Below, piece after piece: positions 25,413 through 33,502 of a stretch of 64,000 bases of DNA. The notes under the pieces were generated by a model that saw nothing but the letters and a program-made list of their open reading frames with translations, ran no database searches and had not been told where the DNA came from. The stretch spans positions 1 through 64,000 of the forward strand of contig DATLNM010000014.1 of NCBI GenBank assembly GCA_035536775.1, read 5' to 3'. The DNA comes from DATLNM01 sp035536775. GTDB lineage: Bacteria > Actinomycetota > CADDZG01 > WHSQ01. Position 1 is the first letter of the stretch; each line of letters begins with the position of its first letter. The position numbers and the translations under genes are program-made.

Positions 25413-26186
25413 CTAGTTGTGGAGAACGCGGCCTTCCATCCCGCCCGCAACGGTGATGACCTCTCCCGTAACGTGCCCACACACCTCGTCTGAGGCCAGC
25501 ATGGTGATGATGCGGGCGACGTCGGCGGCCTCACCCAGCTTTCGGAGCGGCATGGTCCGCGTCACGCGCGGCATGAGGTCGGGATCGCTCAACGCGTCAC
25601 GCGTCATGTCAGTGCGCGTCCATCCGGGGCAGACCACGTTGACGCGCCCGAGCGGCGCGATGCGAACGATCTCGTTCTTGAGCGAGCGCAGGAGACCGCC
25701 CGAGAGGGCCGACTTGGCCGCCGCGTAGTCCGCGTGCCCTGCTTCACCGAACAGTGCGGCGGTGGACGCGACGATCACGATGTTGCCGCGTCCCGTCTCT
25801 GCCACATGGCGCAGGAACGCACGACAGCTGAGGAACACCGAGTCGAGGTTCGCCGCAATCGTCGCGCGCCATCGCTCGAGCGAGATATCCCACAAGGGCT
25901 CGTCGGCTTCCGGCCAGCGCCCGGCGTTGGCAACGAGAACGTCGAGGCGACCCAGCCCATCTACAGCCGCCCGCGCGATGGTGTCGGCCTGTGCCTCGTC
26001 GGTGAGATCCGCCTGGATCGCGTGGCCGCCCACCTCGGCAGCGAGCTCAGCGGCCCGGTCGGCGCTGGATCTGTAGTGGATCGCGACGCGGGCTCCTTCG
26101 GCGGCGAAGGCGCGCACCGTCGCGCTCCCGATGCCCCCGGCGCCGCCCGTCACGAGAACGCCCTTGTCCTCCAGGCCTAGATCCAT
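25413..26186 (-). CDS. Short-chain dehydrogenase/reductase
   Basis: 257 residues, classical SDR, from an ATG with GGGAGCAAAA upstream. NAD(P) motif GGAGGIGSA, ANAGRW, catalytic Ser in IVIVASTAALFGEAGHADYAAAKSALS with Tyr and Lys, and the GGM end. The substrate is unknown; FabG-like 3-oxoacyl reductases and sugar dehydrogenases are close alternatives. Its leader contains a copy of the three-hairpin element. Confidence 0.9.
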   Translation of the reverse strand: MDLGLEDKGVLVTGGAGGIGSATVRAFAAEGARVAIHYRSSADRAAELAAEVGGHAIQADLTDEAQADTIARAAVDGLGRLDVLVANAGRWPEADEPLWDISLERWRATIAANLDSVFLSCRAFLRHVAETGRGNIVIVASTAALFGEAGHADYAAAKSALSGGLLRSLKNEIVRIAPLGRVNVVCPGWTRTDMTRDALSDPDLMPRVTRTMPLRKLGEAADVARIITMLASDEVCGHVTGEVITVAGGMEGRVLHN

Positions 26187-26322
26187 TTTTGCTCCCTTCG
26201 GGCAACCCATCCTTCCGGCTGGGTTGTCCTGCGCCGGCAGCGCCCCTATGGCGCTGCCTCTGCGGCGCGATCGTCAATGACATTGGCGTGTTCCGCACCC
26301 GGCGGAGCCGTGGCGATCGCTC
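26187..26322 (-). promoter_or_regulatory. Structured leader element, copy 3 (5' of SDR gene)
   Basis: Read towards the SDR gene: an outer segment (26322-26291) shared with copy 2, then bulge GCAGA (26263-26259), a perfect 9-bp hairpin with arms 26236-26244 and 26250-26258, a second hairpin with 10-base arms 26200-26209 and 26220-26229 (one mismatch), and the Shine-Dalgarno sequence. It fills the gap to the divergent GTPase gene, whose -10 box lies just beyond its outer end. Confidence 0.5.
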
Positions 26323-26339
26323 ACGCTACCCTCCATGCC

Positions 26340-27317
26340 ATGAAAGACATCGGGATCGTCGGGATGCCCTACACGGGCAAGTCGACATTGTTCACCGCGC
26401 TGACGTCTTCCGGCGCGTCCGGCGGCAAGTCCAACCAAGCCGTCGTCGACGTCCCCGACCCTCGCGTTGCGGCCCTCGCTGCTCAAGAGCGTTCGAAGAA
26501 GATCGTTCACGCCAAGGTCCGGTTCGTGGACGTGCCTGGAGGCCTCACTGCGCAGGGGATAGCGGAGTTTCGCCAGACCGACGCGCTCTGTCTCGTCGTG
26601 CGGGGGTTCGGGCCCGATGCGCAACCCGAGGTCGAGCTTGGCAATCTCCACGCCGAGCTGATCCTCGCGGACCTCGCGACGATCGAAGGGGGCGTGGAGA
26701 AGGGGCGCAAGAAAGCACGCGGCTCAGCAGAGGGCAAGGCGGAGCTGGCCGCCCTCGAAAAGGCCCAAGCGCTCCTCGAAGGAGAGCAGCCATTGCGCGC
26801 AGGCTCATGGGACCCCGAGGAGCTCAAGGTCTTCAAGGGATACGCCCCTCTCACCCTCAAGCCGTGGATCGTCGTCGTGAACACCGAGGAGGGTGCCGAC
26901 GGATCCCCGGCGATCCCAGATGCGATCGCGTTGAGCGCCGCGCTCGAGGCTGAAGTCGCGGGTCTCGAGGCCGCCGAGGCCGCCGAGCTGCTGGCCGGCT
27001 ACGGTGTCGACGAGCCGGGGTTGGGGCGAGTGATCGATTCTTGCTACCGCGCGCTGGACCTCATTACCTTCCTGACCACGGGTGAGGACGAGACGCGGGC
27101 CTGGGAAGTGCGCCGCGGCGCGAAGGCACCCGAGGCCGCGGGCGTCATCCACTCCGATCTGGAGCGCGGCTTCATCCGTGCGGAGGTCATCGGGTACGAC
27201 GAACTCGTAGCGACGGGCGGATGGGACGCAGCGAAGACATCGGGGAAGCTGCGCGTGGAGGGCAAGGACTACGTCATGAACGAGGGCGACATCGTCAACA
27301 TCCGCTTCGCCGTCTAG
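26340..27317 (+). CDS. YchF/Obg-like GTP-binding protein with TGS domain
   Basis: 325 residues. P-loop GMPYTGKST (8-16), switch region FVDVPGG, a NxxD-like position NTEEG and the C-terminal TGS module (SDLERGFIRAEVIGYDEL ... KLRVEGKDYVMNEGDIVNIRF). Overall a shortened, divergent YchF (usual length about 365). YchF/OLA1 proteins prefer ATP and associate with ribosomes or stress responses. The ATG lies 7 nt after TACCCT (26327-26332): leaderless. Confidence 0.85.
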   Translation: MKDIGIVGMPYTGKSTLFTALTSSGASGGKSNQAVVDVPDPRVAALAAQERSKKIVHAKVRFVDVPGGLTAQGIAEFRQTDALCLVVRGFGPDAQPEVELGNLHAELILADLATIEGGVEKGRKKARGSAEGKAELAALEKAQALLEGEQPLRAGSWDPEELKVFKGYAPLTLKPWIVVVNTEEGADGSPAIPDAIALSAALEAEVAGLEAAEAAELLAGYGVDEPGLGRVIDSCYRALDLITFLTTGEDETRAWEVRRGAKAPEAAGVIHSDLERGFIRAEVIGYDELVATGGWDAAKTSGKLRVEGKDYVMNEGDIVNIRFAV

Positions 27318-27387
27318 GCCCGGGAACTGTTACCTGCGGCGCCGCCTCCCGTAGGTCTCAGTGACAACGGCAAACCAAGGGGGAAAG

Positions 27388-27852
27388 ATGAAGCCTTCGA
27401 GGCGCCACCGCGCTGCTTTGCTCGCGCTCGTCCTGGGGGGATCGCTGGGAGCAGCCGTGACCCCGGCAGGGGCCAACATCCCACCACCACGCTCGGTCGA
27501 GGAGGTCTACCAAGGTGCCGAGGGCATAGTCACGTCGAACGCTGGGATCCATCAGAACGTCGCCGGCGAGGCGCAGGTCTTCTTCCGACCGGAGCGAGGA
27601 GAGCGCTCATTCATGATCGAGATCGTGGACCAGGCGGGGCAAAATGTAGCTGCCGGCGTCTACGTCGATCGCAACGGTAACGGACGCATCGACGAAAAGG
27701 ACAACGGCTTCGACATGTGCGGTGCGACCGAGGCGCCGACCTACCTAGACGGCGCGAGCCAGGTCATCGTCGAGATCTATGCCGGCGAGTGTGTCGGAAG
27801 CACAACCCCGTCCGTACCGACTTCGGGAGTCGTGCGCGCGACGTTCAGATGA
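27388..27852 (+). CDS. Small secreted protein with an EF-hand-like loop (secreted beta family, member 1)
   Basis: 154 residues from an ATG with AAGGGGGAAAG upstream. Signal peptide ending near AGA-NI. The mature part shares the pattern of the proteins at 42.9, 45.0 and 53.2 kb: an F-x-I-x-I-V-D strand, MCGATEAP, a VIVEIYAGEC strand and a final SGVVRATF. Residues 94-105 (Asp94, Asn96, Asn98, Gly99, Ile101, Asp105) fit a canonical EF-hand/dockerin calcium loop. Function unknown. Confidence 0.75.
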   Translation: MKPSRRHRAALLALVLGGSLGAAVTPAGANIPPPRSVEEVYQGAEGIVTSNAGIHQNVAGEAQVFFRPERGERSFMIEIVDQAGQNVAAGVYVDRNGNGRIDEKDNGFDMCGATEAPTYLDGASQVIVEIYAGECVGSTTPSVPTSGVVRATFR

Positions 27853-27859
27853 CATCTGT

Positions 27860-27950
27860 GCTCCTCCGGGCGACCCACCTGCGGATGGTCGCCCTGCGCC
27901 GCCACCGCTTGCGCGCTGGCTCTACGGCGTGATCGTCGAGACGATCACTT
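27860..27950 (-). repeat. Structured leader element, copy 4 (intergenic, next to the gamma-glutamyltransferase stop)
   Basis: Three hairpins in the common order: arms 27868-27875/27887-27894 (8 bp), 27901-27908/27913-27920 (7 of 8) and 27929-27937/27940-27948 (perfect 9 bp). The last is inside the final codons of the gamma-glutamyltransferase gene. Unlike the other four copies there is no credible gene starting after it on the minus strand; a GGAGGAG-ATG follows but opens a frame antisense to the secreted-protein gene. Confidence 0.5.
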
Positions 27951-29427
27951 GGCTGCCGCCGGAGCGGCGTGGGTCGTGCGCTGCGGTGACCCGTCCCGAG
28001 TCGTCGACCGCGGCAGCCTGAACGCCGCCGAAGTACATGTGCGGACCGTCGTAGGCGATGGTGGGGTAGTCGAGCGCCTCACCCGGTAGACCCGGTTCGT
28101 AACAAAGCCGCTCTCCATCGGGCCTCGAATCGAGATGCGCGCGCGGCGCCGCCACGGCCTCACCGAGATCGTCACCGTCGATGCCGATGCGGATCAACGT
28201 CTGCGCGATAGCGGTGACGATGCGATCGGCGCCGGGCGATCCGAGCGCGATCGTGCGGTGCTCGCTCTGGGCGATGGTCGGCGCCATGTTCGAGTGGCAC
28301 CGTGCTCCCGGGGGCAACGCGTGGGTGCCGAGGGGATTGAGCTCTTCCTCGCCGAGTGAGTTGTTGAGCAGGATGCCGTGCGCCGAGAGCCCCGCGCCGT
28401 AGCCGTTGGATTCGGTGACCGCGCACGCGTATCCGTCGGAGTCTGCTGCGGATGAGTGGGTGGTTTCTGGTGAGACTCGTCGAACGGTCTTGAGGGCATG
28501 TTCGAAGGCGGAGGCGATGCCCTCGGGATCCTGGTACTGCTCTTGGCGGTACGCCATCGCGGCGCGTCCAGCCTCGATGATCGAGCTCAGGCGCGCCTCG
28601 GGTTCGTCCATCGGAGCGCCGTCGAGCAGCGACAGCATGTGTGTGAGGACCACGCCGCCCACCGCGGGCGGAGGGTTGGTGTCGATCGTCAGCCCGAATG
28701 CCGAGGTCCTGAGCGGGATCCTGACCTCTGCGTTGTATGCGGCGAGATCGTCGAGGGTCATGAAGCCGCCGTCCTCGACGATCGTCTCCGCGATAGCGCG
28801 TCCGATCTCTCCTGAGTAGAACGCACCTGGTCCCTGCGTCGCGATCATCGAGAGCGCCTCTGCTAGCTCCGTCTGATAGAGCTGCTCACCCTCAGCGATG
28901 CGGCGTCCGTCCGCATCGGTGAAGAGCGAAGCCGTGGGCGCGTGCTGGGACCAGATCCCCTCCCACGTGACTGACAGGTAGTACGCGCTCGTAGTTGGGA
29001 ACGCGAACCCATCACGCGCGATCGCGATCGCCGGCTCGAACAGCGCAGCCCATTCGATCCGGCCATGTCGCTCCCATGCCGTGCGGATAGCTGCGAGCAC
29101 CCCGGGCACCGCGACCGCGCCGCCCCCGGCACCCGTGTACATCCCATTCGAGTAGTCGAGGAAGACGCGCCGGATGCCCTGACCCGGGGCATCCGGCACC
29201 GAGCGTGGCATCGCTACGTTGCCGTCGATGATGTCGACGGTTCCAGAGGGATCTCTCACCGCGATGAAGCCCGACCCGGCAACCGAGGCGAAGAAGGGCT
29301 CGGCGACCCACGCCATGATGGCCGACGCCAGGCAGGCGTCGACGGCGTTGCCCCCTGCGAGCGCGACCGAGGTCGCGGCCTCTACCCCCGCCTTATTGCC
29401 CGCCGCGATCGCCAGCCTAGAACCCAT
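27922..29427 (-). CDS. Gamma-glutamyltransferase-family protein
   Basis: 501 residues, Ntn-hydrolase family that self-cleaves before a Thr and moves or hydrolyses gamma-glutamyl groups. The cleavage site ETTHSSAADSDG puts the nucleophile at Thr322/323, and NNSLGEEELNPLG follows as in acylase-type relatives. No signal peptide is seen, so it may be cytoplasmic, unlike typical Ggt. Start ATG has GGAGGGACAAGG upstream. The gene is bracketed by two copies of the three-hairpin element in the same orientation. Confidence 0.88.
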   Translation of the reverse strand: MGSRLAIAAGNKAGVEAATSVALAGGNAVDACLASAIMAWVAEPFFASVAGSGFIAVRDPSGTVDIIDGNVAMPRSVPDAPGQGIRRVFLDYSNGMYTGAGGGAVAVPGVLAAIRTAWERHGRIEWAALFEPAIAIARDGFAFPTTSAYYLSVTWEGIWSQHAPTASLFTDADGRRIAEGEQLYQTELAEALSMIATQGPGAFYSGEIGRAIAETIVEDGGFMTLDDLAAYNAEVRIPLRTSAFGLTIDTNPPPAVGGVVLTHMLSLLDGAPMDEPEARLSSIIEAGRAAMAYRQEQYQDPEGIASAFEHALKTVRRVSPETTHSSAADSDGYACAVTESNGYGAGLSAHGILLNNSLGEEELNPLGTHALPPGARCHSNMAPTIAQSEHRTIALGSPGADRIVTAIAQTLIRIGIDGDDLGEAVAAPRAHLDSRPDGERLCYEPGLPGEALDYPTIAYDGPHMYFGGVQAAAVDDSGRVTAAHDPRRSGGSQVIVSTITP

Positions 29428-29525
29428 CCCTTGTCCCTCCGGGCAACCCACCTGCGGGTGGTTGCCCTGCGACGGCATCGCCGGCGGCGATGCCTCTGCG
29501 GCGCGATTGTCCAGACAATCGCTTG
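29428..29525 (-). promoter_or_regulatory. Structured leader element, copy 5 (5' of gamma-glutamyltransferase)
   Basis: The clearest copy. Towards the gene: perfect 9-bp hairpin with 2-nt loop (29503-29511/29514-29522), bulge GCAGA (29499-29495), perfect 9-bp hairpin with 3-nt loop (29474-29482/29486-29494), then hairpin GGGCAACC/GGTTGCCC (29441-29448/29460-29467) whose 3' edge GGAGGGA is the Shine-Dalgarno sequence. Folding the last stem differently could hide the ribosome-binding site. Confidence 0.55.
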
Positions 29526-29567
29526 TCTCTCCGGAGGGTAGCCGGGTATCTACCTAAACTGCGTCGG

Positions 29568-30035
29568 ATGAGCCCACGCCGGGATTCCCAGATGATCGCC
29601 GCGACGACGCACACCACGAGCGACCCACAGAGGGTCATCGACGTCTTGCGGACGCCCGACTCGTGGCCACGCTGGCAGCCTGAGATCATCGCGACGCAGG
29701 GTCCGGCCCAGGTGGATGTCGGAGATGTCGTCCGGGGCCGGGCGCGCATGCTCGGGTTCGGTGTTGATGGTCACAGCACTACCACCGGCGTCAGCCACGA
29801 GATGGTGCGGGAGGACGTGATCGTGGGGGTGCGCATGGAGGTCACCTACACCGTCGATCCGGCCGACGGAGGTGGCTCGACCATCACTCACAACCTCGAG
29901 CTTCATCCGCTCGAGGGCCCCGCGGGGACCCTGCTCAGGATCCTGCTGCTGTGGCGATTGAAGAGGATGCAGCGAGCGGCGCTGGCGTTGCTCGTGCGTG
30001 AGGTGGAGGGAATCGACCCGGTCGGGTCGCGCTAA
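29568..30035 (+). CDS. SRPBCC (START/polyketide-cyclase-like) family protein
   Basis: 155 residues with the START-like pattern: TTHTTSDPQRVIDVLRTPDSWPRWQPEI near the start, beta strands through DVIVGVRMEVTYTVDPADGGGSTITHNLEL, and a long C-terminal helix (LLWRLKRMQRAALALLVREVEG). Likely binds a small hydrophobic ligand. The ATG is 7 nt after TAAACT (29555-29560): leaderless. Its stop overlaps that of the convergent CBS gene. Confidence 0.75.
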   Translation: MSPRRDSQMIAATTHTTSDPQRVIDVLRTPDSWPRWQPEIIATQGPAQVDVGDVVRGRARMLGFGVDGHSTTTGVSHEMVREDVIVGVRMEVTYTVDPADGGGSTITHNLELHPLEGPAGTLLRILLLWRLKRMQRAALALLVREVEGIDPVGSR

Positions 30036-30427
30036 GAGGTGCTTTCGGCCTGGACGAGCTCGGCCATCGATTCCATCAGGTCCCGCAGCGACACGATCCC
30101 GACAGGGTCGTCCATCTCCATGACGAGGAGGTGCCGAAAACCGCCGTCGTTCATGACCTTCACGGCCTTGAGTAGATCCCAGCCGGGAGAGCCACTCACA
30201 ACATCGCGCGTCATGATGTCCGAGACCGTGGTGGTCTCCACGTCCTGATCCGCGGCGATCGACCGCAGCACGTCGCGCTCTGTGACGATCCCGGAGACGC
30301 GCTCGTTCTCGACCACGACGGCACACCCAACGCCGCGTTCGCTCATGACTTTTGAAGCTCGGCGGAGCGTGTTCGTCGGGTCGACGGTCACGAGGTGGCG
30401 GATCGCGACATCTCGGAGCAGTTTCAT
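30032..30427 (-). CDS. CBS-domain pair protein
   Basis: 131 residues made of two CBS motifs (LVTVDPTNTLRRASKVMSERGVGCAVVVEN ... and DIMTRDVVSGSPGWDLLKAVKVMNDGGFRHLLVMEMDDPVGIVSLRDLM). Such stand-alone pairs bind adenosine nucleotides and act as sensors. Start 6 nt after CATGAT, possibly leaderless. No catalytic partner adjoins. Confidence 0.9.
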   Translation of the reverse strand: MKLLRDVAIRHLVTVDPTNTLRRASKVMSERGVGCAVVVENERVSGIVTERDVLRSIAADQDVETTTVSDIMTRDVVSGSPGWDLLKAVKVMNDGGFRHLLVMEMDDPVGIVSLRDLMESMAELVQAESTS

Positions 30428-30497
30428 GGCGGAATCATGGTCTAAACCCCGGTGGGGGGCAAGCTCGGCCCCACCTGGGGCCTGCTAGCTTCGCGCC

Positions 30498-31250
30498 ATG
30501 ATCCTCGGAGCCCATGTTCCTTCTGCCGCGCCCCTCGTCGAGGCCGCCGATGTCGGAGCCGAGTGCATCCAGATGTTCGTCGGGGACCCTCAGTCGTGGA
30601 GGAAGCCGCCTCCTCGCGAGGACGCAGAAGAGCTCAAGGCATCCGCGGTTCCCATCTATGTCCACGCGCCCTACTTGATCAATGTCGTATCGCCCAATAA
30701 CCGCGTACGCATACCTTCCCGGAAGATCCTTACGCAGACGTTGGAGGCAGCGGGGGCGGTGGGCGCGAGCGGGGTCATCGTCCACGCCGGTCATGCGGAG
30801 GACGGGATCGACCGAGGTTTCGTGAGGTGGCGCAAGGTATTCGAAGAGCTCGAGAGCGACATCCCGATCCTGATCGAGAACACAGCGGGAGGCACGAACG
30901 CCATGGGACGGCATGTCGAGGTGCTTGGCCGCTTGTTCGCCGAGCTCTCCGATTTCGAACCCGGCTTCTGCTTCGATACATGTCACGCGCATGCCGCCGG
31001 AGAGGATCTGAGCGATGTCGTCGATCGCGTGCTCGATGCGACGGGGAGGATCGACCTCGTCCATGCGAATAGCTCTCGTGACGCTCACGGTTCGGGGGCG
31101 GACCGGCACGCGAGTTTCGCGGCCGGCCAGATGGAGGCCGAACAGATAGTTCAGATGGTGAAGGCTTCCGGGGCCGACGCGGTCATCTGCGAGACCCCGT
31201 GGCCGACGATCGCCGACGACATCGCGTTCCTTCGGAAGGCCCTCGGCTAG
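30498..31250 (+). CDS. nfo: Deoxyribonuclease IV / endonuclease IV (AP endonuclease)
   Basis: 250 residues, slightly short (about 280 usual). Base-excision repair endonuclease at abasic sites, with three zinc ions. Seen: MILGAHVPSA, IQMFVGDPQSWRKPP, YVHAPYLINVVSPNN, GVIVHAGH, IENTAGG, CFDTCHAHAAG, VHANSSRDAHGSGADRHASF and VICETPWP: all metal-ligand blocks are present. ATG 6 nt after TAGCTT (30486-30491): leaderless. Confidence 0.93.
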   Translation: MILGAHVPSAAPLVEAADVGAECIQMFVGDPQSWRKPPPREDAEELKASAVPIYVHAPYLINVVSPNNRVRIPSRKILTQTLEAAGAVGASGVIVHAGHAEDGIDRGFVRWRKVFEELESDIPILIENTAGGTNAMGRHVEVLGRLFAELSDFEPGFCFDTCHAHAAGEDLSDVVDRVLDATGRIDLVHANSSRDAHGSGADRHASFAAGQMEAEQIVQMVKASGADAVICETPWPTIADDIAFLRKALG

Positions 31251-31253
31251 GCA

Positions 31254-31703
31254 TTAGATCCCCAGGTCAACCCTCAAAGTCTCCACGTGGCCTTGGCCCC
31301 TCACGCCGTAACGCGCTTCGGTCACGATCCCGTTCTCATCGATGATGAACGTCGATCGTTTGATCAACGGCCTTTCCTCGGACGCGCCGGTCCCGTAAGC
31401 GTGCGCAACGGCTTGGTCGGCATCCACCAACAAGGGGAAGTTGAGGTCGTACTTGTCCCTAAAGGCGCGATGCGATTCGGCATCCTGAGGGCTCACTCCG
31501 AAGACGCGGTATCCAGCTTCGTCGAGTTCACGCTTCGCATCCCTGAAATCGCACGCTTGCGCGGTGCAGCCGGGAGTGTCGTCGATCGGATAGAAGTAAA
31601 GGATCACCTTTTCGCCACGTAGGTCAGACAGGGTCCATTCCTTCTCGTCCGCATCTGTCAGCGTGAAGTCAGGGGCGGGGTCTCCTGGCTTCAGTTCGGT
31701 CAC
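31254..31703 (-). CDS. bcp: Thiol peroxidase, Bcp-type peroxiredoxin
   Basis: 149 residues from a GTG overlapping the DUF2017 stop (GTGA). Peroxiredoxin of the PrxQ/Bcp group reducing hydroperoxides: FYPIDDTPGCTAQACDFRD holds the peroxidatic Cys and the resolving Cys five residues on; VFGVSPQDAESHRAFRDKYDLNFPLLVD follows. Last gene of the gnd-clpS-DUF2017-bcp run. Confidence 0.94.
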   Translation of the reverse strand: MTELKPGDPAPDFTLTDADEKEWTLSDLRGEKVILYFYPIDDTPGCTAQACDFRDAKRELDEAGYRVFGVSPQDAESHRAFRDKYDLNFPLLVDADQAVAHAYGTGASEERPLIKRSTFIIDENGIVTEARYGVRGQGHVETLRVDLGI

Positions 31704-32203
31704 TGTCTCTCCTCGTCTGTCTGTGGGTTCCCGGACTGGTTGTTCAAGGCATCGAGCATCATCCCCTGAACCCACCCGAGCCAGTGCAGGACCGAAAGCG
31801 CGGGACCGTCCGGGTCATCGGGGTCAGGATCCTGTTCCATCGTTTCGTCGGTGACGTCGAGACGGGTGCCGATCGCGAGGCGGATATCGGTGAGGACCCG
31901 CAGCCACGCGTCGATGTTCGCCTCGGACAATGCGCGGGTCTGGTCGCCATCGCTCAGATGATCGCGCACGGTCTCGACGGCTTCGAGCTTCGCGCTACGG
32001 AGGTCATTCCCGACGAGGTCGCGGAAGGCGCGCTCGTCCTCGAGCGTCTCGTACGCGTCGGGGAACAGGCGCGCGGTGACGGGCTCGAGCTTGGGGAGAT
32101 CGGCGGAGAGAAGCCTTTTGAGCTCACCGGTGAGGTCGTCGAGGAGCTGCGCCTCGTATCCCTCGAAGGCCAGCACGATGCCGTCGCCGTGGATGAGTTT
32201 CAC
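31700..32203 (-). CDS. DUF2017 family protein
   Basis: 167 residues from GTG 32203, 7 nt after the clpS stop. Matches the actinobacterial DUF2017 pattern (LLDDLTGELKRLLS ... LFPDAYETLEDERAFRDLVGNDLRSAKLEAVETVRDHL ... WLRVLTDIRLAIGTRLDV ... LHWLGWVQGMMLDAL). It is commonly found directly after clpS in Actinobacteria, so a role around Clp proteolysis is inferred. Biochemical function unknown. Confidence 0.88.
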   Translation of the reverse strand: MKLIHGDGIVLAFEGYEAQLLDDLTGELKRLLSADLPKLEPVTARLFPDAYETLEDERAFRDLVGNDLRSAKLEAVETVRDHLSDGDQTRALSEANIDAWLRVLTDIRLAIGTRLDVTDETMEQDPDPDDPDGPALSVLHWLGWVQGMMLDALNNQSGNPQTDEERQ

Positions 32204-32210
32204 GTCGGCC

Positions 32211-32513
32211 TCAGTCGCTCTTCGTGAGCGTCGCCCACAGCCCATAGGAATGCAGCCGGAAGCAATCGAGCTCGGCCTTCTCGCGTGTGCCGCTCGAGAC
32301 GGTGGCGCGGCCTTTGTGATGAACGTCGAGCATCAGTTTGGTCGCCTTATCAAGCGAGTAACCGAAGAGCTTCTGAAGCACCCACGTCACATAGGACATC
32401 AGGTTGATCGGATCGTTCCAAACGATCACCAGCCACGGACGGTCGGGTGCCTCGGCTTCGTCTCCGGAAGGAACTTCGATGCGCTCCGGGGCGAGCGCCG
32501 GATGTGTGCTCAC
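32211..32513 (-). CDS. clpS: ATP-dependent Clp protease adaptor ClpS
   Basis: 100 residues. ClpS hands N-degron substrates to ClpC/ClpA. Seen: PWLVIVWNDPINLMSYVTWVLQKLFGYSLDKATKLMLDVHHKGRATV with the Asn-Asp and His positions used for N-end residues. GTG start overlaps the gnd stop (GTGA). Confidence 0.95.
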   Translation of the reverse strand: MSTHPALAPERIEVPSGDEAEAPDRPWLVIVWNDPINLMSYVTWVLQKLFGYSLDKATKLMLDVHHKGRATVSSGTREKAELDCFRLHSYGLWATLTKSD

Positions 32514-33412
32514 GGCTTTGGTTTGCCGACGGGGTGCCCGCCGAACTCATGTCGCAGAGCAGATATCACCTTGCCTGCGAAGGACGCGTCTTGCTGCGAA
32601 CCGAACCGGTGGAAGAGCGCCGATGCGATCGCCGGAACCGGGACGCCGGCCTGGATCGCTGCTTCTATGGTCCATCTGCCTTCTCCTGAATCCGCAACGA
32701 CATCGGATAGCTCTGAGAGGTCGGGGTCGGACGTCAGCGCCCTCGCGACGAGATCGAGGAGCCAGGACCGGACCACGCTCCCGTGGCGCCACAGCTCCGC
32801 TATCTGACCGACGTCGAGACCGAACTCGCTTCGTTGCAACAGCTCGAAGCCCTCGCCGTAGGCCTGCATCAAGCCGTACTCGATGCCGTTGTGGACCATC
32901 TTGACGAAGTGTCCGGCACCGGCGGGCCCCACGTGTGCGAAGCCCCCCGCCGGAGCGAGTGTCTCGAACACGGGCATCGCGAGCGCTATCGCTTCGGGGG
33001 TCCCCCCGGCCATGAGGTTGTAACCCTCTTCGAGGCCCCAGATGCCGCCGGATGTCCCACAGTCGATGAATGCCAGCTCGCGCTCAGCGAGAGCCGCTGC
33101 GCGCTGCGCGCTGTGGGTGTATCGGGAGTTGCCTCCATCGATGATCAGGTCGCCGGGCTCGAGCACATCGGCCAGCTCCTCGATCGTGGAGTCGGTGATG
33201 GGGCCGGACGGCACCATCACCCACACGACCCGCGGGGCCTCGAGCTGGGCCCCCAGTTCCGCCAGTGAGGCCGATCCGAGCGCGCCGCCTTCGACGGAGG
33301 CGGCAACTGCGGCCTCATCGATGTCGAACACCACGACCTCGTGCCCACCGTCCAGCAACCGGCGGGTCATGTTCGCGCCCATGCGCCCGAGCCCGACCAT
33401 CGCGAGTCTCAT
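32510..33412 (-). CDS. gnd: 6-phosphogluconate dehydrogenase (decarboxylating, short type)
   Basis: 300 residues, the short NAD-type (GntZ/YqeC-like) enzyme of Actinobacteria rather than the 470-residue form. MRLAMVGLGRMGANM (dinucleotide fold), DLIIDGGNSRYTHS, FIDCGTSGGIWGLEEGYNLMAGG and FVKMVHNGIEYGLMQAYGEG with catalytic Lys and Glu. Makes ribulose 5-phosphate; completes the pentose-phosphate branch begun by zwf and pgl at 4-6 kb. ATG with AAGGTGA upstream. First gene of the clpS run. Confidence 0.94.
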   Translation of the reverse strand: MRLAMVGLGRMGANMTRRLLDGGHEVVVFDIDEAAVAASVEGGALGSASLAELGAQLEAPRVVWVMVPSGPITDSTIEELADVLEPGDLIIDGGNSRYTHSAQRAAALAERELAFIDCGTSGGIWGLEEGYNLMAGGTPEAIALAMPVFETLAPAGGFAHVGPAGAGHFVKMVHNGIEYGLMQAYGEGFELLQRSEFGLDVGQIAELWRHGSVVRSWLLDLVARALTSDPDLSELSDVVADSGEGRWTIEAAIQAGVPVPAIASALFHRFGSQQDASFAGKVISALRHEFGGHPVGKPKP

Positions 33413-33502
33413 GTGGATATCACCTTAGAGGAATGAGGCGGTGTGGTCTGCGGGCGGCGTGGGTAGGAACACGGTTCGCCTAACCAGAGGAGGGGACGCT
33501 TG

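Noticed and set aside
29428..29525. Glycine riboswitch in the gamma-glutamyltransferase leader
   Set aside because: GGAGAGAC and GCAGAGGCA recall parts of it, but the conserved CCGAAGGAGCAA core and CUCUCAGG segment are absent.
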